Shown here: piece by piece, positions 18,661 through 29,380 of the stretch
Numbering within the stretch: the stretch's first letter is position 1
Layout: each line of letters opens with the position of its first letter
NCBI RefSeq assembly: GCF_014706615.1
Contig: NZ_CP054877.1
Location: 558,001-622,000 of the forward strand
Source of the DNA: Candidatus Vesicomyosocius sp. SY067_SCS001
GTDB lineage: Bacteria > Pseudomonadota > Gammaproteobacteria > PS1 > Pseudothioglobaceae
Length of the DNA stretch: 64,000 nt
Reading direction: 5' to 3'
The notes under the pieces: generated by a model
Databases searched by the model: none
Told to the model about the DNA's origin: nothing
What the model saw: the letters and a program-made list of their open reading frames with translations, nothing else
Position numbers and translations under genes: made by a program

Positions 18661-20151
18661 TTACTTTACCTCAGCACGCATATGAGGAAACAAAATAACA
18701 TCACGAATTGACGGTGAATCGGTAAATAACATTACCAATCTATCAATACCAATGCCTTCTCCTGCCGTAGGTGGCATACCATACTCTAAAGCACGAATAT
18801 AATCAGCATCATAATACATAGCCTCATCATTGCCTGAATCTTTCTCTTCAACTTGTTTTCTAAAGCGATTAGCTTGATCTTCTGCATCATTAAGTTCAGA
18901 AAAGCCGTTAGCAATTTCACAACCGCTAATGAACAATTCAAACCGATCAGTAATAAACGGATTATTGTCATTTCGACGTGCTAATGGCGATACTTCAGTT
19001 GGATACTCAGTGATAAAAGTAGGCTGTAATAATTTCTCTTCAACAGTAGTTTCAAAGATTTCAATTTGAATCTTCCCTAAACCCCAATTTTCTTTAATTT
19101 GAATACCTAATGCTTCTGCAGTTTGTTTAACATTTTCCTGATTTAAATCAGTTGCTATCAAACTTGGATTATATTGTAAAATTGAATTAATCATAGTAAT
19201 GCGTTTAAATGACTTAGAAAAATCAAGATCGTTACCTTGATAATAGACATTAGTGCTGCTACATATATCAAGTGCTATACTACGAAATAATTTTTCTGTA
19301 AAATCCATTAAATCATGATATGTTCCATAAGCTTGGTAAAATTCAATCATCGTAAATTCTGGATTATGTCTAGTGGAAAGTCCTTCATTTCTAAAATTAC
19401 GATTAATCTCAAATACTTTATTCATACCGCCAATAATTAAACGTTTTAAGTAAAGCTCGGGTGAAACGCGAAAATACATAGGCATGTCTAATGCATTATG
19501 ATGAGTTTCAAATGGTTTGGCTGTTGCGCCACCTGGAATAGTTTGTAACATAGGTGTTTCTACCTCAATAAAATCATGATGATTAAAAAAATTGCGGATA
19601 TAGTTAATAATTTGACTACGACGTTTAAACGTATTTCGTGATGTCTTATTCATAATCAAATCAACATAACGCTGACGATAACGAATTTCTTGATCAGACA
19701 AGCCATGAAACTTTCCAGGTAACGGGCGTAGTGACTTGGTTAACAACTTAATATCGTCAATACGAATTGACAATTCACCCATATTAGTTTTGAATAAAGC
19801 ACCTGTAGCGCCAATAATATCACCAATATCCCATTTTTTAAACTGTTCATTATAAAAACTCTTAGGTAGCTTATCACAAGTAACAAAAAGCTGAATTTTC
19901 CCACTGGAATCTTGTACATGTACAAAACTAACCTTACCCATAACACGCTTAAGCATCATCCGTCCTGCTACTGATACTTGTATATTTTTTTTCTCCAGCT
20001 CTTCTTTAGAAAGACCTTTAAATTCTTGAACAATATTCTGTGCTAAATTTTCAGGCTTAAAATTATTAATAAATGGATTTCCAACTTCTCTTAATAAAGC
20101 CAATTTTGCTTTTCTTTTAAGAATTAATTTATTATTATCTTCGTCTCTCAC
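18661..20151 (-). CDS. lysS: Lysyl-tRNA synthetase, class II
   Basis: The enzyme charges tRNA-Lys (the tRNA gene at 15454-15529 is a substrate). The 496-residue class II protein has an N-terminal OB anticodon domain ([20 protein letters not shown]), motif 2 ([20 protein letters not shown]), the insertion with [19 protein letters not shown], and motif 3 ([10 protein letters not shown]) near the C-terminus. Spacing to cmk is 271 bases with no gene in between. In many relatives prfB lies upstream; it is not found here. Confidence 0.97.
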   Translation of the reverse strand: MRDEDNNKLILKRKAKLALLREVGNPFINNFKPENLAQNIVQEFKGLSKEELEKKNIQVSVAGRMMLKRVMGKVSFVHVQDSSGKIQLFVTCDKLPKSFYNEQFKKWDIGDIIGATGALFKTNMGELSIRIDDIKLLTKSLRPLPGKFHGLSDQEIRYRQRYVDLIMNKTSRNTFKRRSQIINYIRNFFNHHDFIEVETPMLQTIPGGATAKPFETHHNALDMPMYFRVSPELYLKRLIIGGMNKVFEINRNFRNEGLSTRHNPEFTMIEFYQAYGTYHDLMDFTEKLFRSIALDICSSTNVYYQGNDLDFSKSFKRITMINSILQYNPSLIATDLNQENVKQTAEALGIQIKENWGLGKIQIEIFETTVEEKLLQPTFITEYPTEVSPLARRNDNNPFITDRFELFISGCEIANGFSELNDAEDQANRFRKQVEEKDSGNDEAMYYDADYIRALEYGMPPTAGEGIGIDRLVMLFTDSPSIRDVILFPHMRAEVK

Positions 20152-21081
20152 TGGACTCCTTAATATGTTTTGTATTCTAACTCTGATTTATACCAATATC
20201 TTTTCTTTAACTAAATTTTATTTAAATGGCTCCAAACGTTATAATTGAACTAATAAAATATCACGATTATAATAGCCTTGATACGAAACTAGTATCCAAT
20301 TACATACCAAAGTTAAATCTTTTAAAAAATTAATATTGATTGATTTTCATACAAATACTAACAAATCATAAATAGTGGAAATACATTAACTGTAAATAAT
20401 GATAACTTTTATATAAGTGTTATTATGTCCTTAGTTGTTTGATTATAAATATCACTGTCAATATTATTTAACGTCATAGTCTGTTCAAAATATTGATTCT
20501 ATAGTATAAAAAATAGATAATACAACCTTTAAATTATTTATAACAGCATTTAATATATTTCCTATCGACAAATCATTACTGCCTTGTAATTGATATAAAT
20601 CAACTAAATTTAATGTATATTTACTTTAAAATATTTTTTATCAGCTAAATTCTTAAGTATTAATTATTAAACCGTTTGATTAAATCTTACTACTTACCTA
20701 TAGCGTCATAATCAATTTTCTTATATTTACACCAGTTATATGTTTATATAAGAACAGCCTTTAAAAACAACTAAAATCTAATTTATTATCAATAATTAGA
20801 TTTTAGATTTACTAGTCAAAATTATTTAGATATATTAGAATTAACTGTGTTATTATGCCAATAAACAAAATTTACATCTGTCACCATATTCTTACAAAGA
20901 ACTTTCTTTCTCTTATATATTTATATCTTTACCCCCAATTATCATAGATAATTCTAATGTATTAGCAATAAACACATGATATAACTAAACTGATTGACTT
21001 TGTTCAAAAACAATATAATTAATTTTTTGTGTAATCTCAATAACACCACTTTGGTGAGTTGAATTAATAATTACTATTGAT
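20152..21081 (-). other. 930-base gap with a possible TPR-protein relic
   Basis: No intact gene. On the minus strand at about 20520-20625 one frame reads YTLNLVDLYQLQG...NDLSIGNILNAVINN without a stop, which resembles a tetratricopeptide helix pair, with stop codons on both sides. Since the gene upstream on this strand is ccmH, a decayed ccmI (TPR-containing cytochrome c maturation factor) is a reasonable guess, not a firm call. The remainder is AT-rich without recognisable content. Confidence 0.3.
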
Positions 21082-21516
21082 TTATTTTAATAAATCTTTA
21101 GCCTTAGTTGTATCTATATTACTTTTAATACTAGATTCTTGAATCAATAAAGAACGTACTAAAAAAAACAATCCTAAAACTAAAAATATAAAAGGCGTAA
21201 ACCATAATAAATAAGTATTTTTATTAACTGGGGGTTTAAATACGATAAAATTCCCATATCTATCAGTCATAAATTGACGAATATTGTCATCGGTATTTTC
21301 TTCTAATATTAACTCTTTGACTTTTTCACGTAGATCTTTAGCCAATCCTGCATTTGAACCACCAATACTTTGGCCTTGGCAAACTGGGCAGCGGATTTCG
21401 TTAATTAACGCTTGATAACGTTGCTGTTGATTATTAACATAACTTTTAGCTTCAACACTCTCAACATGAGTATAACTAACAAATCCTAATAGGGATAAAA
21501 TCGAATAAAATAGCAC
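21082..21516 (-). CDS. ccmH: CcmH, cytochrome c maturation haem-lyase subunit
   Basis: CcmH is a periplasm-facing thiol protein that reduces apocytochrome c before haem ligation. The 144 residues have an N-terminal signal/anchor, the redox motif RCPVCQGQSIGGSNAGLA (residues about 42-59), DRYGNFIVFKPP, and one membrane segment (about 98-120). It stands apart from the rest of a ccm operon; the other ccm genes are not in this window. It starts 38 bases from the divergent uup gene. Confidence 0.92.
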   Translation of the reverse strand: MLFYSILSLLGFVSYTHVESVEAKSYVNNQQQRYQALINEIRCPVCQGQSIGGSNAGLAKDLREKVKELILEENTDDNIRQFMTDRYGNFIVFKPPVNKNTYLLWFTPFIFLVLGLFFLVRSLLIQESSIKSNIDTTKAKDLLK

Positions 21517-21554
21517 TAAATATAAATTTTATTAAAAAAAAATAATTTTAACCT

Positions 21555-23126
21555 ATGCCATTGATTACACTTGACAATATTTCTCTTAGTTTTTCTGACA
21601 AACAAATCTTAAATAAAATAAATTTAACCATATATAAAGGCGACAAAATTGCACTTATTGGTAGAAATGGTGAAGGAAAGTCTACTTTTATGCGTATTCT
21701 TGCTGGTTTGACTGAGTCAGATAATGGTAAACTAAATATTAAAAATGGCAGTAAAATTAGTTATTTAGAACAAACACTACCACAAAATAATGATAAAAAT
21801 CTATTTGATATTGTGGCAGAAGGTCTAGGAGAAATTGGCATTATTCTCACACAGTACCAGCATTTAATTAATGATGGAAAATTAGAACAGGCTAGCAAAG
21901 TACAAGAAAAAATTGATCAGTCAAATGGTTGGCAATATTTGTATAAAATACAAACGATTCTCAATCGTTTTACACTCAATGCTAATACAATTTTATCCAC
22001 GCTTTCTAGCGGTTGGAAAAGACGTGTAATGCTAGCTAGAGCATTAATTCAAAATCCAGATATATTATTGCTTGATGAACCAACTAACCACATGGATATT
22101 ACCACTATCCTTAATCTTGAGCATATACTAAAAAATTATAATGGCACTTTGATACTAATTAGTCATGATCGTTCATTTATTAAAGGCATTGTTAATCGCA
22201 TATTTGATCTTGATCGTGGTAATCTAGCAGTATTTAATTGTAGCTATGTTAATTATGTCAAACGCAAAAATATACAACTTCATACTGAAAAAATCGCCAA
22301 CGCACGATTTGATAAAAAACTTGCACAAGAAGAAAATTGGATTAGACAAGGTATCAAAGCTAGACGAACTCGCAATAAAGGACGTCTTCGCGCTTTACAA
22401 TCTATGCGTAAATCATTCACAAATCGTCGTGTAAAAAAAAGCAATGCCAACATCCATATCTTAGATGATGAAAACCACATTTCCAAATTGATTTTCGAAA
22501 TTAAAAAGATTAATTACCAAATTGCTGGCATTAAGCTAATTGAAAATTTCTCTATGCTAATTTTGAAAGGTGAAAAAATCGGTATTACCGGTGATAATGG
22601 CGCAGGAAAATCTACTTTCATCGAACTACTACTTGATAAGTTACAACCTGATAGTGGTTCCATTCTTAGGTCAAAAACCATTAAACTAGCCTACTTTGAC
22701 CAAACGCAGTATCTTGACCCTAATATGAAAGCCATGGATTTCGCTTCTGAAGGCCGTGAACATATTGATATTGGTGGAAAAAGTAAGCATATTATTGGCT
22801 ATCTACGTCAATTCTTATTTACTGAAAAACAAGCTATAGCACCGATTAGAATGCTTTCTGGAGGCGAAAAAAATCGCCTTATGTTGGCTAAAATTTTATC
22901 TCAACCTGCCAATTTATTAGTACTTGATGAACCAACTAATGACCTTGATATTGAAACACTTGAATTATTAGAGGAAATGTTAGTAAATTATAATGGCACT
23001 TTGCTTTTAGTTTCACACGATAGAACTTTTTTAAATAATGTTGTTAGTTCTACAATTGTTATGAACAATAATGGTATCATCAACCAATATGCTGGTGGTT
23101 ATGATGATTGTCTGGTTAGAAAATAA
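21555..23126 (+). CDS. uup: Uup-type ABC-F ATPase
   Basis: A soluble protein with two ABC ATPase domains and no membrane part, of the ABC-F class that acts on ribosomes or nucleic acids. Domain 1 has GRNGEGKST and LLLDEPTNHMD; its signature is SSGWKRR, with SSGW instead of SGGE. Domain 2 has GDNGAGKST, LSGGEKNR and VLDEPTNDLD. The linker with RRTRNKGRLRALQSMR is typical of Uup. At 523 residues it lacks the C-terminal coiled-coil DNA-binding extension of E. coli Uup (about 635). Another ABC-F subtype cannot be excluded. Confidence 0.87.
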   Translation: MPLITLDNISLSFSDKQILNKINLTIYKGDKIALIGRNGEGKSTFMRILAGLTESDNGKLNIKNGSKISYLEQTLPQNNDKNLFDIVAEGLGEIGIILTQYQHLINDGKLEQASKVQEKIDQSNGWQYLYKIQTILNRFTLNANTILSTLSSGWKRRVMLARALIQNPDILLLDEPTNHMDITTILNLEHILKNYNGTLILISHDRSFIKGIVNRIFDLDRGNLAVFNCSYVNYVKRKNIQLHTEKIANARFDKKLAQEENWIRQGIKARRTRNKGRLRALQSMRKSFTNRRVKKSNANIHILDDENHISKLIFEIKKINYQIAGIKLIENFSMLILKGEKIGITGDNGAGKSTFIELLLDKLQPDSGSILRSKTIKLAYFDQTQYLDPNMKAMDFASEGREHIDIGGKSKHIIGYLRQFLFTEKQAIAPIRMLSGGEKNRLMLAKILSQPANLLVLDEPTNDLDIETLELLEEMLVNYNGTLLLVSHDRTFLNNVVSSTIVMNNNGIINQYAGGYDDCLVRK

Positions 23127-23248
23127 GATAAATTAAACAAACCCAAAGTTAAAACAACTAAAAAATTTAAATAAAAATTGATTAAATTCAATTACATATT
23201 ATGGGTTTTACAACAGGAAAGATATTATAAAGATTGGAAAACATTTAA

Positions 23249-23869
23249 ATGACACCATTAATTGTCGACTTGGACCATACATTAATTAATACAGATTTAT
23301 TGTATGAGTCTTCAATTGGTACATTAAAAAAAAATCCACTACTTATTTTTATTTATCCTTTTTGGTTTTTTCGTGGAAAGGGCTATTTAAAAGAACAATT
23401 GGCTAAACGATTTTCTATTGATATTAAAGTTTTAACTTACAATCAAGACGTAATTAATTATATCAAAAAACGTAAAAAACAAGGGGATAAAATCATCCTT
23501 GCTACTGCCTCACATAGATTATATGCTTCTGCAGTTAATAATCATCTTAAAACTGAAAAAACTCAGATAAAAAACAAACAGAAAAATTTTGATCTTTTTA
23601 TCCATAACCATCAACAAACAACCGTTAATAAGATTAATTTATTTGATGATATTATGGCAAGTAACAAAAACTTTAATCTGTCTTCACACAATAAAGCAAA
23701 ACGATTAATTGAGCGATTTGGCAATAAAGGCTTTGACTATATAGGTGATCATATGCGTGATTTACCAGTTTGGGAAGCGTCCAATCTGTCAATTTTAGTC
23801 AATGTACCAAATAAAATTATTAATAAAACCAAACATCTTAATACATTAGTATTATCAAAAAAGAATTAA
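23249..23869 (+). CDS. HAD-superfamily protein, probable lone HAD half of a HAD-UbiA fusion
   Basis: A 206-residue phosphatase-like domain. HAD motif I is VDLDHTLINTD, motif II is in LATASH, the lysine motif lies in HNKAKRLIERFG, and motif III is GDHMRDLPVW. The opening LYESSIGTLKKNPLLIFIYPFWFFRGKGYLK region matches proteins in which this domain is fused to a UbiA-type prenyltransferase. Here the protein stops just after the HAD domain and no UbiA remnant was seen in the 140 bases that follow. Either the membrane half was deleted or a stand-alone relative is present. Substrate unknown. Confidence 0.8.
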   Translation: MTPLIVDLDHTLINTDLLYESSIGTLKKNPLLIFIYPFWFFRGKGYLKEQLAKRFSIDIKVLTYNQDVINYIKKRKKQGDKIILATASHRLYASAVNNHLKTEKTQIKNKQKNFDLFIHNHQQTTVNKINLFDDIMASNKNFNLSSHNKAKRLIERFGNKGFDYIGDHMRDLPVWEASNLSILVNVPNKIINKTKHLNTLVLSKKN

Positions 23870-24009
23870 GAGATAAAGCATACTGAATATTTTTATTACG
23901 ACAGCCAAAAAAGATAGAGTATTAACTAATAGAAATAAATTATATAGTTAGCTTTAGTATTCTTTATTTTTAATAAAAGCTCAAATTATTTGAAATAATT
24001 ATTATATCG

Positions 24010-24186
24010 TCAAATCCCTTCAATTAAATATGATAGAATACCAAAGAGTAAATATGTAATGCTAATTACACTAAGTGTAAGAGTAATTACTCTAGCTATT
24101 TGTAAATTCTTACCTAAAATCCAATTGTTAATCCACCACACAATATAGCTAATAACAAAAGCAATCACAAGTATCCTAATAAACAT
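24010..24186 (-). CDS. 58-residue membrane protein downstream of the uvrC relic
   Basis: An intact small gene, ATG at 24186 to TGA at 24010. It encodes MFIRILVIAFVISYIVWWIN and a second hydrophobic helix ending in LLFGILSYLIEGI, so two membrane segments with a short basic loop (GKNLQIAR) between. It starts one base after the uvrC-relic stop, so it was probably translationally coupled to uvrC. It has no stop or frameshift although the upstream gene is in ruins, which suggests it is under selection. No family is recognised. Confidence 0.65.
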   Translation of the reverse strand: MFIRILVIAFVISYIVWWINNWILGKNLQIARVITLTLSVISITYLLFGILSYLIEGI

Positions 24187-24187
24187 A

Positions 24188-25361
24188 TTAATCTTTTAGT
24201 TTTTCAACTATTTTAGTCGCTAATATTAAATTAATACAACTAACTTTTTGAATCGATGCTTTCTTTACTTCTTGTAAACCAGAAAAATAATTAAGTAGAA
24301 CTATTCTACGTAACTTTCCTACTACTATAATAAATTATAATATTAAAGTTGTATATCTTAAAAACAAGTTTTTAGATAATTATTCATTACAAAACGGTAT
24401 GATGTATCACGCTATAATCATCACTAGTAGCAATATTTTTAATATCTAATTGAAGATATTAGCTAACTTTTTTGAACTTCTTTTAAAAATACCATACATA
24501 AATCAACATTTATTTCACCCATTATTTTACTAAAATCAATATATTCAATATAGTTAAAAACACTTGTTTAATTCTAAAATAACTTGTAAGTGTATAAGTA
24601 TTGATTTTTTTAAATCTTTATTTAGTATGTAAATACTATGCGTATTTAAACCTGAGGAAATTATATGTTTATCATTTCAATTTATGACTAATTAATATTT
24701 GTTTGTGGTGTTTTTATCTAAATAATATAAAGGCAAAAAAGCAAATAAAATTTGTTTAATATTTAGATTATTTCAGTTTTTTGGTAAAGCATAATACCTA
24801 TACAATTTGTTTACCATAATATCCTCAATATCACTTACTCTTCATTGTTAATCAATACTAACCACATCTAAGTTACTACTGAAACTTGAGATATGTTGCT
24901 CTTGAATGACGTATAAATCAATTAATTAGTAGTTTAATCACGCCGCTAATTCAAACTCTAAATTTTGAAAAGCGAGTTGCATTTTTTTGACACCTTTTAT
25001 AGAGTTTTATTGTCTTCGACAGATAAAAATAAAGACATCATTGGTATATCTGATTGATAGTGTTTCATATGGCTAATTTTTACCACATAAGGTGAACTAC
25101 ATAGCCATATTTGATATTCTAAACAAGGTCTAAACAAGATTCAATAAGTTCTATTAGAATATTCTATAATTTTAAAAATTTTAATATTTACCACTAGAAC
25201 TCTAGTTTTATTCTGTTTATGTGTTCTAACAAAATAGCTTGACACTCTATTTTTTAAGTTTTTAGCTTTACCTACATAGATTATTTAACCCTGTTTATCA
25301 AATATTTGATAAACGTCAGAGTTTTGTAGTTAGGTTATTTAATCTTTTCTTTAATTGACAT
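24188..25361 (-). pseudogene. uvrC: uvrC pseudogene (excinuclease ABC subunit C)
   Basis: On the minus strand, pieces of UvrC follow each other in correct order with stops and frameshifts between. They are the GIY-YIG nuclease start (VYQIFDKQG, stop, [18 protein letters not shown]), PYVVKISHMKHYQSD, LAFQNLEFELAA (UVR region), ILISHKLK, SGLNTHSIYIL and the C-terminal helix-hairpin-helix (LLNYFSGLQEVKKASIQKV) ending with a TAA at 24188. The ancestral ATG is probably at 25361. About 1.17 kb remains of the usual 1.8 kb, and the RNase-H-like nuclease domain is mostly deleted. Nucleotide excision repair through UvrC would be lost unless another copy exists. Confidence 0.92.
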
Positions 25362-25425
25362 CTATACAAAGACATTTACAAAGGTAAAATTAAAATTAGG
25401 TTAATTTTTATTAAAATTTGTATTT

Positions 25426-26076
25426 GTGATTAAAACATTACTCATTGTATTGTCTATTTTGCCTATAAATTCTACTTTAGCGATAGACAAAGTTCTAAAT
25501 ACAACTCATCAAGCAATCGTAGATATGATTGACCCGCCTAGTTCAGCCGCACTTAATATTATGGTTAGTGCTCTAACTTCTTTAAAAGAATTAAAAAAAC
25601 AAAAAAGAGCTACTAAAAAAAATATTGAAGCTTTAACTAGATTAAAAATTTTACCTAATATTGCTATAAATGTATCCACTAAAATTGCATTAAACAAATA
25701 TTGGGATAACTTAAATATCCAACAAAAACAGTTTTTTAAATACTATATTTCAGAATCTTTAATCCAAGATTATGTAGGAATCTTATCCAGTTATGACAAA
25801 CTTAATAGCGTCCACATTTCAGTAGATCCTAATGTTAAACGTAAAAATGATAAAGCTATTGTAAGGTTAATTATTAATATTAACAACGATCCTAAACCTA
25901 GTATCATTTCTCTAAAAATGATACGATTTAATACTTGGCGTGTATATGATATCGTATTTTCTGGCATAAGTATTGTTAAAAATTATCGCGAACAATTTAA
26001 TTCATATATTAAACGTAAGAGTATTGACGACTTAATTAGAAAATCTAAACAGAAGCTTAAAAAAATAGCTAAATAA
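25426..26076 (+). CDS. mlaC: MlaC-family periplasmic phospholipid carrier
   Basis: MlaC (Ttg2D) shuttles phospholipids between outer and inner membrane. The 216-residue protein starts with GTG and a signal peptide (MIKTLLIVLSILPINSTLA). The C-terminal half shows the family pattern TWRVYDIVFSGISIVKNYR followed by a basic tail. It overlaps the murA start by one base (TAATG), the remnant of the Pseudomonas-type order mla-(bolA)-murA-hisG-hisD. The mlaD, mlaE and mlaF genes expected upstream are not here; the uvrC relic takes their place. A second MlaC-like protein is at 41683-42264. Confidence 0.85.
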   Translation: MIKTLLIVLSILPINSTLAIDKVLNTTHQAIVDMIDPPSSAALNIMVSALTSLKELKKQKRATKKNIEALTRLKILPNIAINVSTKIALNKYWDNLNIQQKQFFKYYISESLIQDYVGILSSYDKLNSVHISVDPNVKRKNDKAIVRLIININNDPKPSIISLKMIRFNTWRVYDIVFSGISIVKNYREQFNSYIKRKSIDDLIRKSKQKLKKIAK

Positions 26077-27335
26077 TGTACAAACTTATTATTCATGGCG
26101 GTATCTCGTTAAATGGTAGTGTTATAACTGCAGGATCAAAAAATTCATCTCTACCCATTTTATTTGCCTCAATATTAGCTAATGGTCCTATCACTTTAAC
26201 TAATACACCTCATTTAAGTGATGTTTCAACCACGCTTAGATTGTTAATGGATATGGGTGCAGAATTTATACTAGAATCAGACAATTCTTTATTTATAGAT
26301 GGTTCTAAATTAACAAACTTAGTCGCTCAATACAATTTGGTTAAAACTATGCGTGCTTCAATTTTAGCACTAGGACCAATGCTTACTAAATATGGAAAGG
26401 CAAAAATATCTCTGCCTGGTGGCTGTGCAATTGGCTCACGTCCTGTTAATTTACACTTAGAAGCATTAGAAAATTTAGGAGCAACAATTAAAGTCAAAAA
26501 TGGCTATATTTATGCCACAGCGAAAGAACTTATTGGTACTAAGATTAATTTTAAACAAATTTCAGTAACTGCTACTGAAAATATCATTATGGCAGCAACT
26601 TTAGCAACAGGTATAACTACAATCCATAATGCTGCACAAGAACCTGAAATTGTAGATTTAGTTAATTGTTTAATCAAGATGGGGGCTATTATTTCCGGTG
26701 CTGGTACTTCAATTGTTATTATTCAAGGAGTTGATGAATTATCAGGCGTAACTTATTCTGTTTGTCCTGATCGAATTGAAGCAGGTACTTATCTTGTTGC
26801 TACAGCCATCACAGGTGGTAAAATTACGATTAAAAATGTGCATTATCAATCAATGCATGCCATTCTCGAAAAACTACTTGAAACTGGTGCAGACATTAAA
26901 ATCAATGAAAATTCAATTATCCTTGATATGAAGGGAAGGCGCCCCAGATCTGTTAATATCAGAACTAGTACTTATCCAAATTTTCCCACAGATATGCAGG
27001 CACAATTTACAGCGCTTAACGCTATTGCTGATGGGCGTAGTACTATTACTGAAACCATCTTTGAAAATAGATTTATGCACATTCCTGAATTATCACGTAT
27101 GGGTGCAAACCTTGTTTTAAAAGGTAACACCGTTGTTTGCAAAGGGGTAAAATATCTTAAAGGAATGCCTTTAATAGCAACTGACTTAAGGGCTTCAGCA
27201 TCTTTAGTGTTAGCGGGGTTAGTAGCGACAGGTACCACAACGATTGAACGTGTTTATCATCTAGATCGTGGTTATGAAACAATCGAAGAAAAATTAAAAC
27301 TATTAGGTGCTCAAATTGAGCGTGTACAGGATTAA
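26076..27335 (+). CDS. murA: MurA, UDP-N-acetylglucosamine enolpyruvyl transferase
   Basis: MurA catalyses the first committed step of peptidoglycan synthesis. The 419 residues start MYKLIIHGG and include the PEP-binding AGSKNSSLPI (about 20-29), the active-site loop LPGGCAIGSRPVNLH with C117 (the fosfomycin target in the family) and the C-terminal DLRASASLVLAGLVA. Retention of MurA argues for a cell wall in this organism. It overlaps mlaC by one base and hisG follows after six bases. Confidence 0.96.
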   Translation: MYKLIIHGGISLNGSVITAGSKNSSLPILFASILANGPITLTNTPHLSDVSTTLRLLMDMGAEFILESDNSLFIDGSKLTNLVAQYNLVKTMRASILALGPMLTKYGKAKISLPGGCAIGSRPVNLHLEALENLGATIKVKNGYIYATAKELIGTKINFKQISVTATENIIMAATLATGITTIHNAAQEPEIVDLVNCLIKMGAIISGAGTSIVIIQGVDELSGVTYSVCPDRIEAGTYLVATAITGGKITIKNVHYQSMHAILEKLLETGADIKINENSIILDMKGRRPRSVNIRTSTYPNFPTDMQAQFTALNAIADGRSTITETIFENRFMHIPELSRMGANLVLKGNTVVCKGVKYLKGMPLIATDLRASASLVLAGLVATGTTTIERVYHLDRGYETIEEKLKLLGAQIERVQD

Positions 27336-27341
27336 AAATTT

Positions 27342-27959
27342 ATGCTAACTATCACATTATCCAAAGGTAGAATTTTAAAACAAACATTACCTTTACTTGA
27401 ACAAGCAGGTTTAATTATTGCTAAAAAAGAGTTAAACTCACGTAAATTAATTCTTGATACCAATCTCGCTGACGTTAAAGTTATTATTGTTCGTTCAACT
27501 GATGTACCTGTATTTGTACAGCATGGTGCTACTGATATGGGCATTGCTGGTAAAGATGTTTTACTTGAGCATGGTGCTAATAACCTATTCGAAGTGCTAG
27601 ATCTAGGTATTGCCAAATGTAAACTAATGGTAGCTGCTGAGTCAAAAAATAGGCTTAAGCAAAATACACTTAAAGTAGCAACTAAATATGTCAATTCAAC
27701 CAAACGTTATTTTCAAAATAAAGGTCAATCTTGTGAAATCATAAAACTTTACGGTGCAATGGAATTAGCGCCGAAAGTCGGTCTAGCTCATTGTATTGTT
27801 GATTTAGTTGATACTGGAAATACCTTAAAAGCCAATGGTCTTATTCCATTTGAGTATATTGAAAGGATTAGCTCTCGTTTAGTGGTAAATGTCGCCTCAT
27901 TTAGAACCAAAAATGCACAAATTAAGTCTTGGATTCAAAATATTGAGAACAGTTTATGA
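27342..27959 (+). CDS. hisG: HisG, short-form ATP phosphoribosyltransferase
   Basis: HisG condenses ATP with PRPP, the first step of histidine synthesis. The 205-residue short form lacks the C-terminal regulatory domain and in other bacteria needs HisZ, which must be elsewhere. Visible are ITLSKGRI at the start, [17 protein letters not shown] and the PRPP-binding [17 protein letters not shown]. It overlaps hisD by four bases, as in Pseudomonas-type clusters. Confidence 0.95.
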   Translation: MLTITLSKGRILKQTLPLLEQAGLIIAKKELNSRKLILDTNLADVKVIIVRSTDVPVFVQHGATDMGIAGKDVLLEHGANNLFEVLDLGIAKCKLMVAAESKNRLKQNTLKVATKYVNSTKRYFQNKGQSCEIIKLYGAMELAPKVGLAHCIVDLVDTGNTLKANGLIPFEYIERISSRLVVNVASFRTKNAQIKSWIQNIENSL

Positions 27960-29251
27960 TCTCTAAATTGGTATCTACACAATTTAACTTTCAAAAAAAG
28001 CTCTCATCATTACTTGAATGGGAAAATGTTTCTAACCTTAATGTTACTAAAATAGTTAGCGATATTATTACTAATATTCGCAGTAATGGTGATAATGCTT
28101 TAATTGATTACACGAATAAATTTGATAATGTTAACGCCTCTAATATGAAAGATTTAACTATTGAATTACCTAGACTCAAACAAGCGTTTGACACACTCAA
28201 TAAAGAACAAAAATCTGCACTAAGCACAGCGGCAAACCGCATACGTCTTTACCATGAAAAACAAAAACAAAGCACTTGGTCATATACAGAAGATGATGGT
28301 ACAATACTAGGACAAAAAATTACATCACTAGATTGTGTTGGTTTATACGTTCCTGGCGGGAAGGCTGTCTACCCTTCCTCTGTGTTAATGAATGCTATCC
28401 CAGCCAAAGTTGCTGGCGTAAAAAAGCTAATTATGGTTGTACCAACACCCAACGCAATAAGTAATTCATTGATATTAGCAGCAGCACATATCTCAGATAT
28501 TACTCAGGTATTTACAATAGGAGGCGCGCAAGCAATCGCAGCGCTTGCTTATGGTACACAAACGATACCTAAGGTAGATAAGATTGTAGGGCCTGGTAAC
28601 ATTTATGTCGCAACGGCTAAACGCGCAGTATTTGGTCAAGTCGGTATTGATATGATTGCCGGTCCTAGTGAGATCCTCATTATTTGTGATGGGAAAACCG
28701 ATCCAGACTGGATTGCAATGGATTTATTTTCTCAAGCAGAGCATGATGAAAACACACAATCAATTTTATTATCTCCTGACTCTAACTTTATTAATCAAGT
28801 TGAGTTAAGTATTAAAAAACTATTGCCTTCTATGAGTAGAAAAAATATTATTAAAACTGCACTTAAAAACCGTGGTGCACTCATTCATACTAAAGATATG
28901 AGTGAGGCAATCTCTTTATCTAACCAAATTGCACCTGAACATCTAGAATTATCTGTTGAATACCCTAAAGCTATATTAGATAATATTAAACACGCAGGCG
29001 CAATTTTTATGGGTCGCCATACTTGTGAATCCTTAGGAGATTATTGTGCAGGACCAAATCATGTACTACCTACTTCAGGTACAGCACGTTTTTCATCCCC
29101 TTTAGGGGTGTATGATTTTCAAAAAAAATCAAGTTTGATTATGGTTTCTAACCAAGGTGCAAATACATTGGGAGAAATAGCTGTCACACTAGCTAATGGC
29201 GAAGGACTACAAGCTCATGCTCAATCAGCACGCTATCGTATAACAAAATAG
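27956..29251 (+). CDS. hisD: HisD, histidinol dehydrogenase
   Basis: HisD carries out the last two oxidations of histidine synthesis with NAD and zinc. In 431 residues it shows [58 protein letters not shown] and the metal/catalytic SQAEHDE and APEHLEL motifs. No hisC follows it, although hisC often does in related orders; the next gene, ffh, is on the other strand. Confidence 0.97.
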   Translation: MISKLVSTQFNFQKKLSSLLEWENVSNLNVTKIVSDIITNIRSNGDNALIDYTNKFDNVNASNMKDLTIELPRLKQAFDTLNKEQKSALSTAANRIRLYHEKQKQSTWSYTEDDGTILGQKITSLDCVGLYVPGGKAVYPSSVLMNAIPAKVAGVKKLIMVVPTPNAISNSLILAAAHISDITQVFTIGGAQAIAALAYGTQTIPKVDKIVGPGNIYVATAKRAVFGQVGIDMIAGPSEILIICDGKTDPDWIAMDLFSQAEHDENTQSILLSPDSNFINQVELSIKKLLPSMSRKNIIKTALKNRGALIHTKDMSEAISLSNQIAPEHLELSVEYPKAILDNIKHAGAIFMGRHTCESLGDYCAGPNHVLPTSGTARFSSPLGVYDFQKKSSLIMVSNQGANTLGEIAVTLANGEGLQAHAQSARYRITK

Positions 29252-29380
29252 TTAAAGAAAACAAATAATATATATTTTTATTTGTTAAAAATCACTGGAT
29301 TGCTAAATCAAAAAAAATATATTCCTTCAAATGTGTTGTTGTTACACTATTTTGATAACTAAAAAGGGAACTTATTACTA

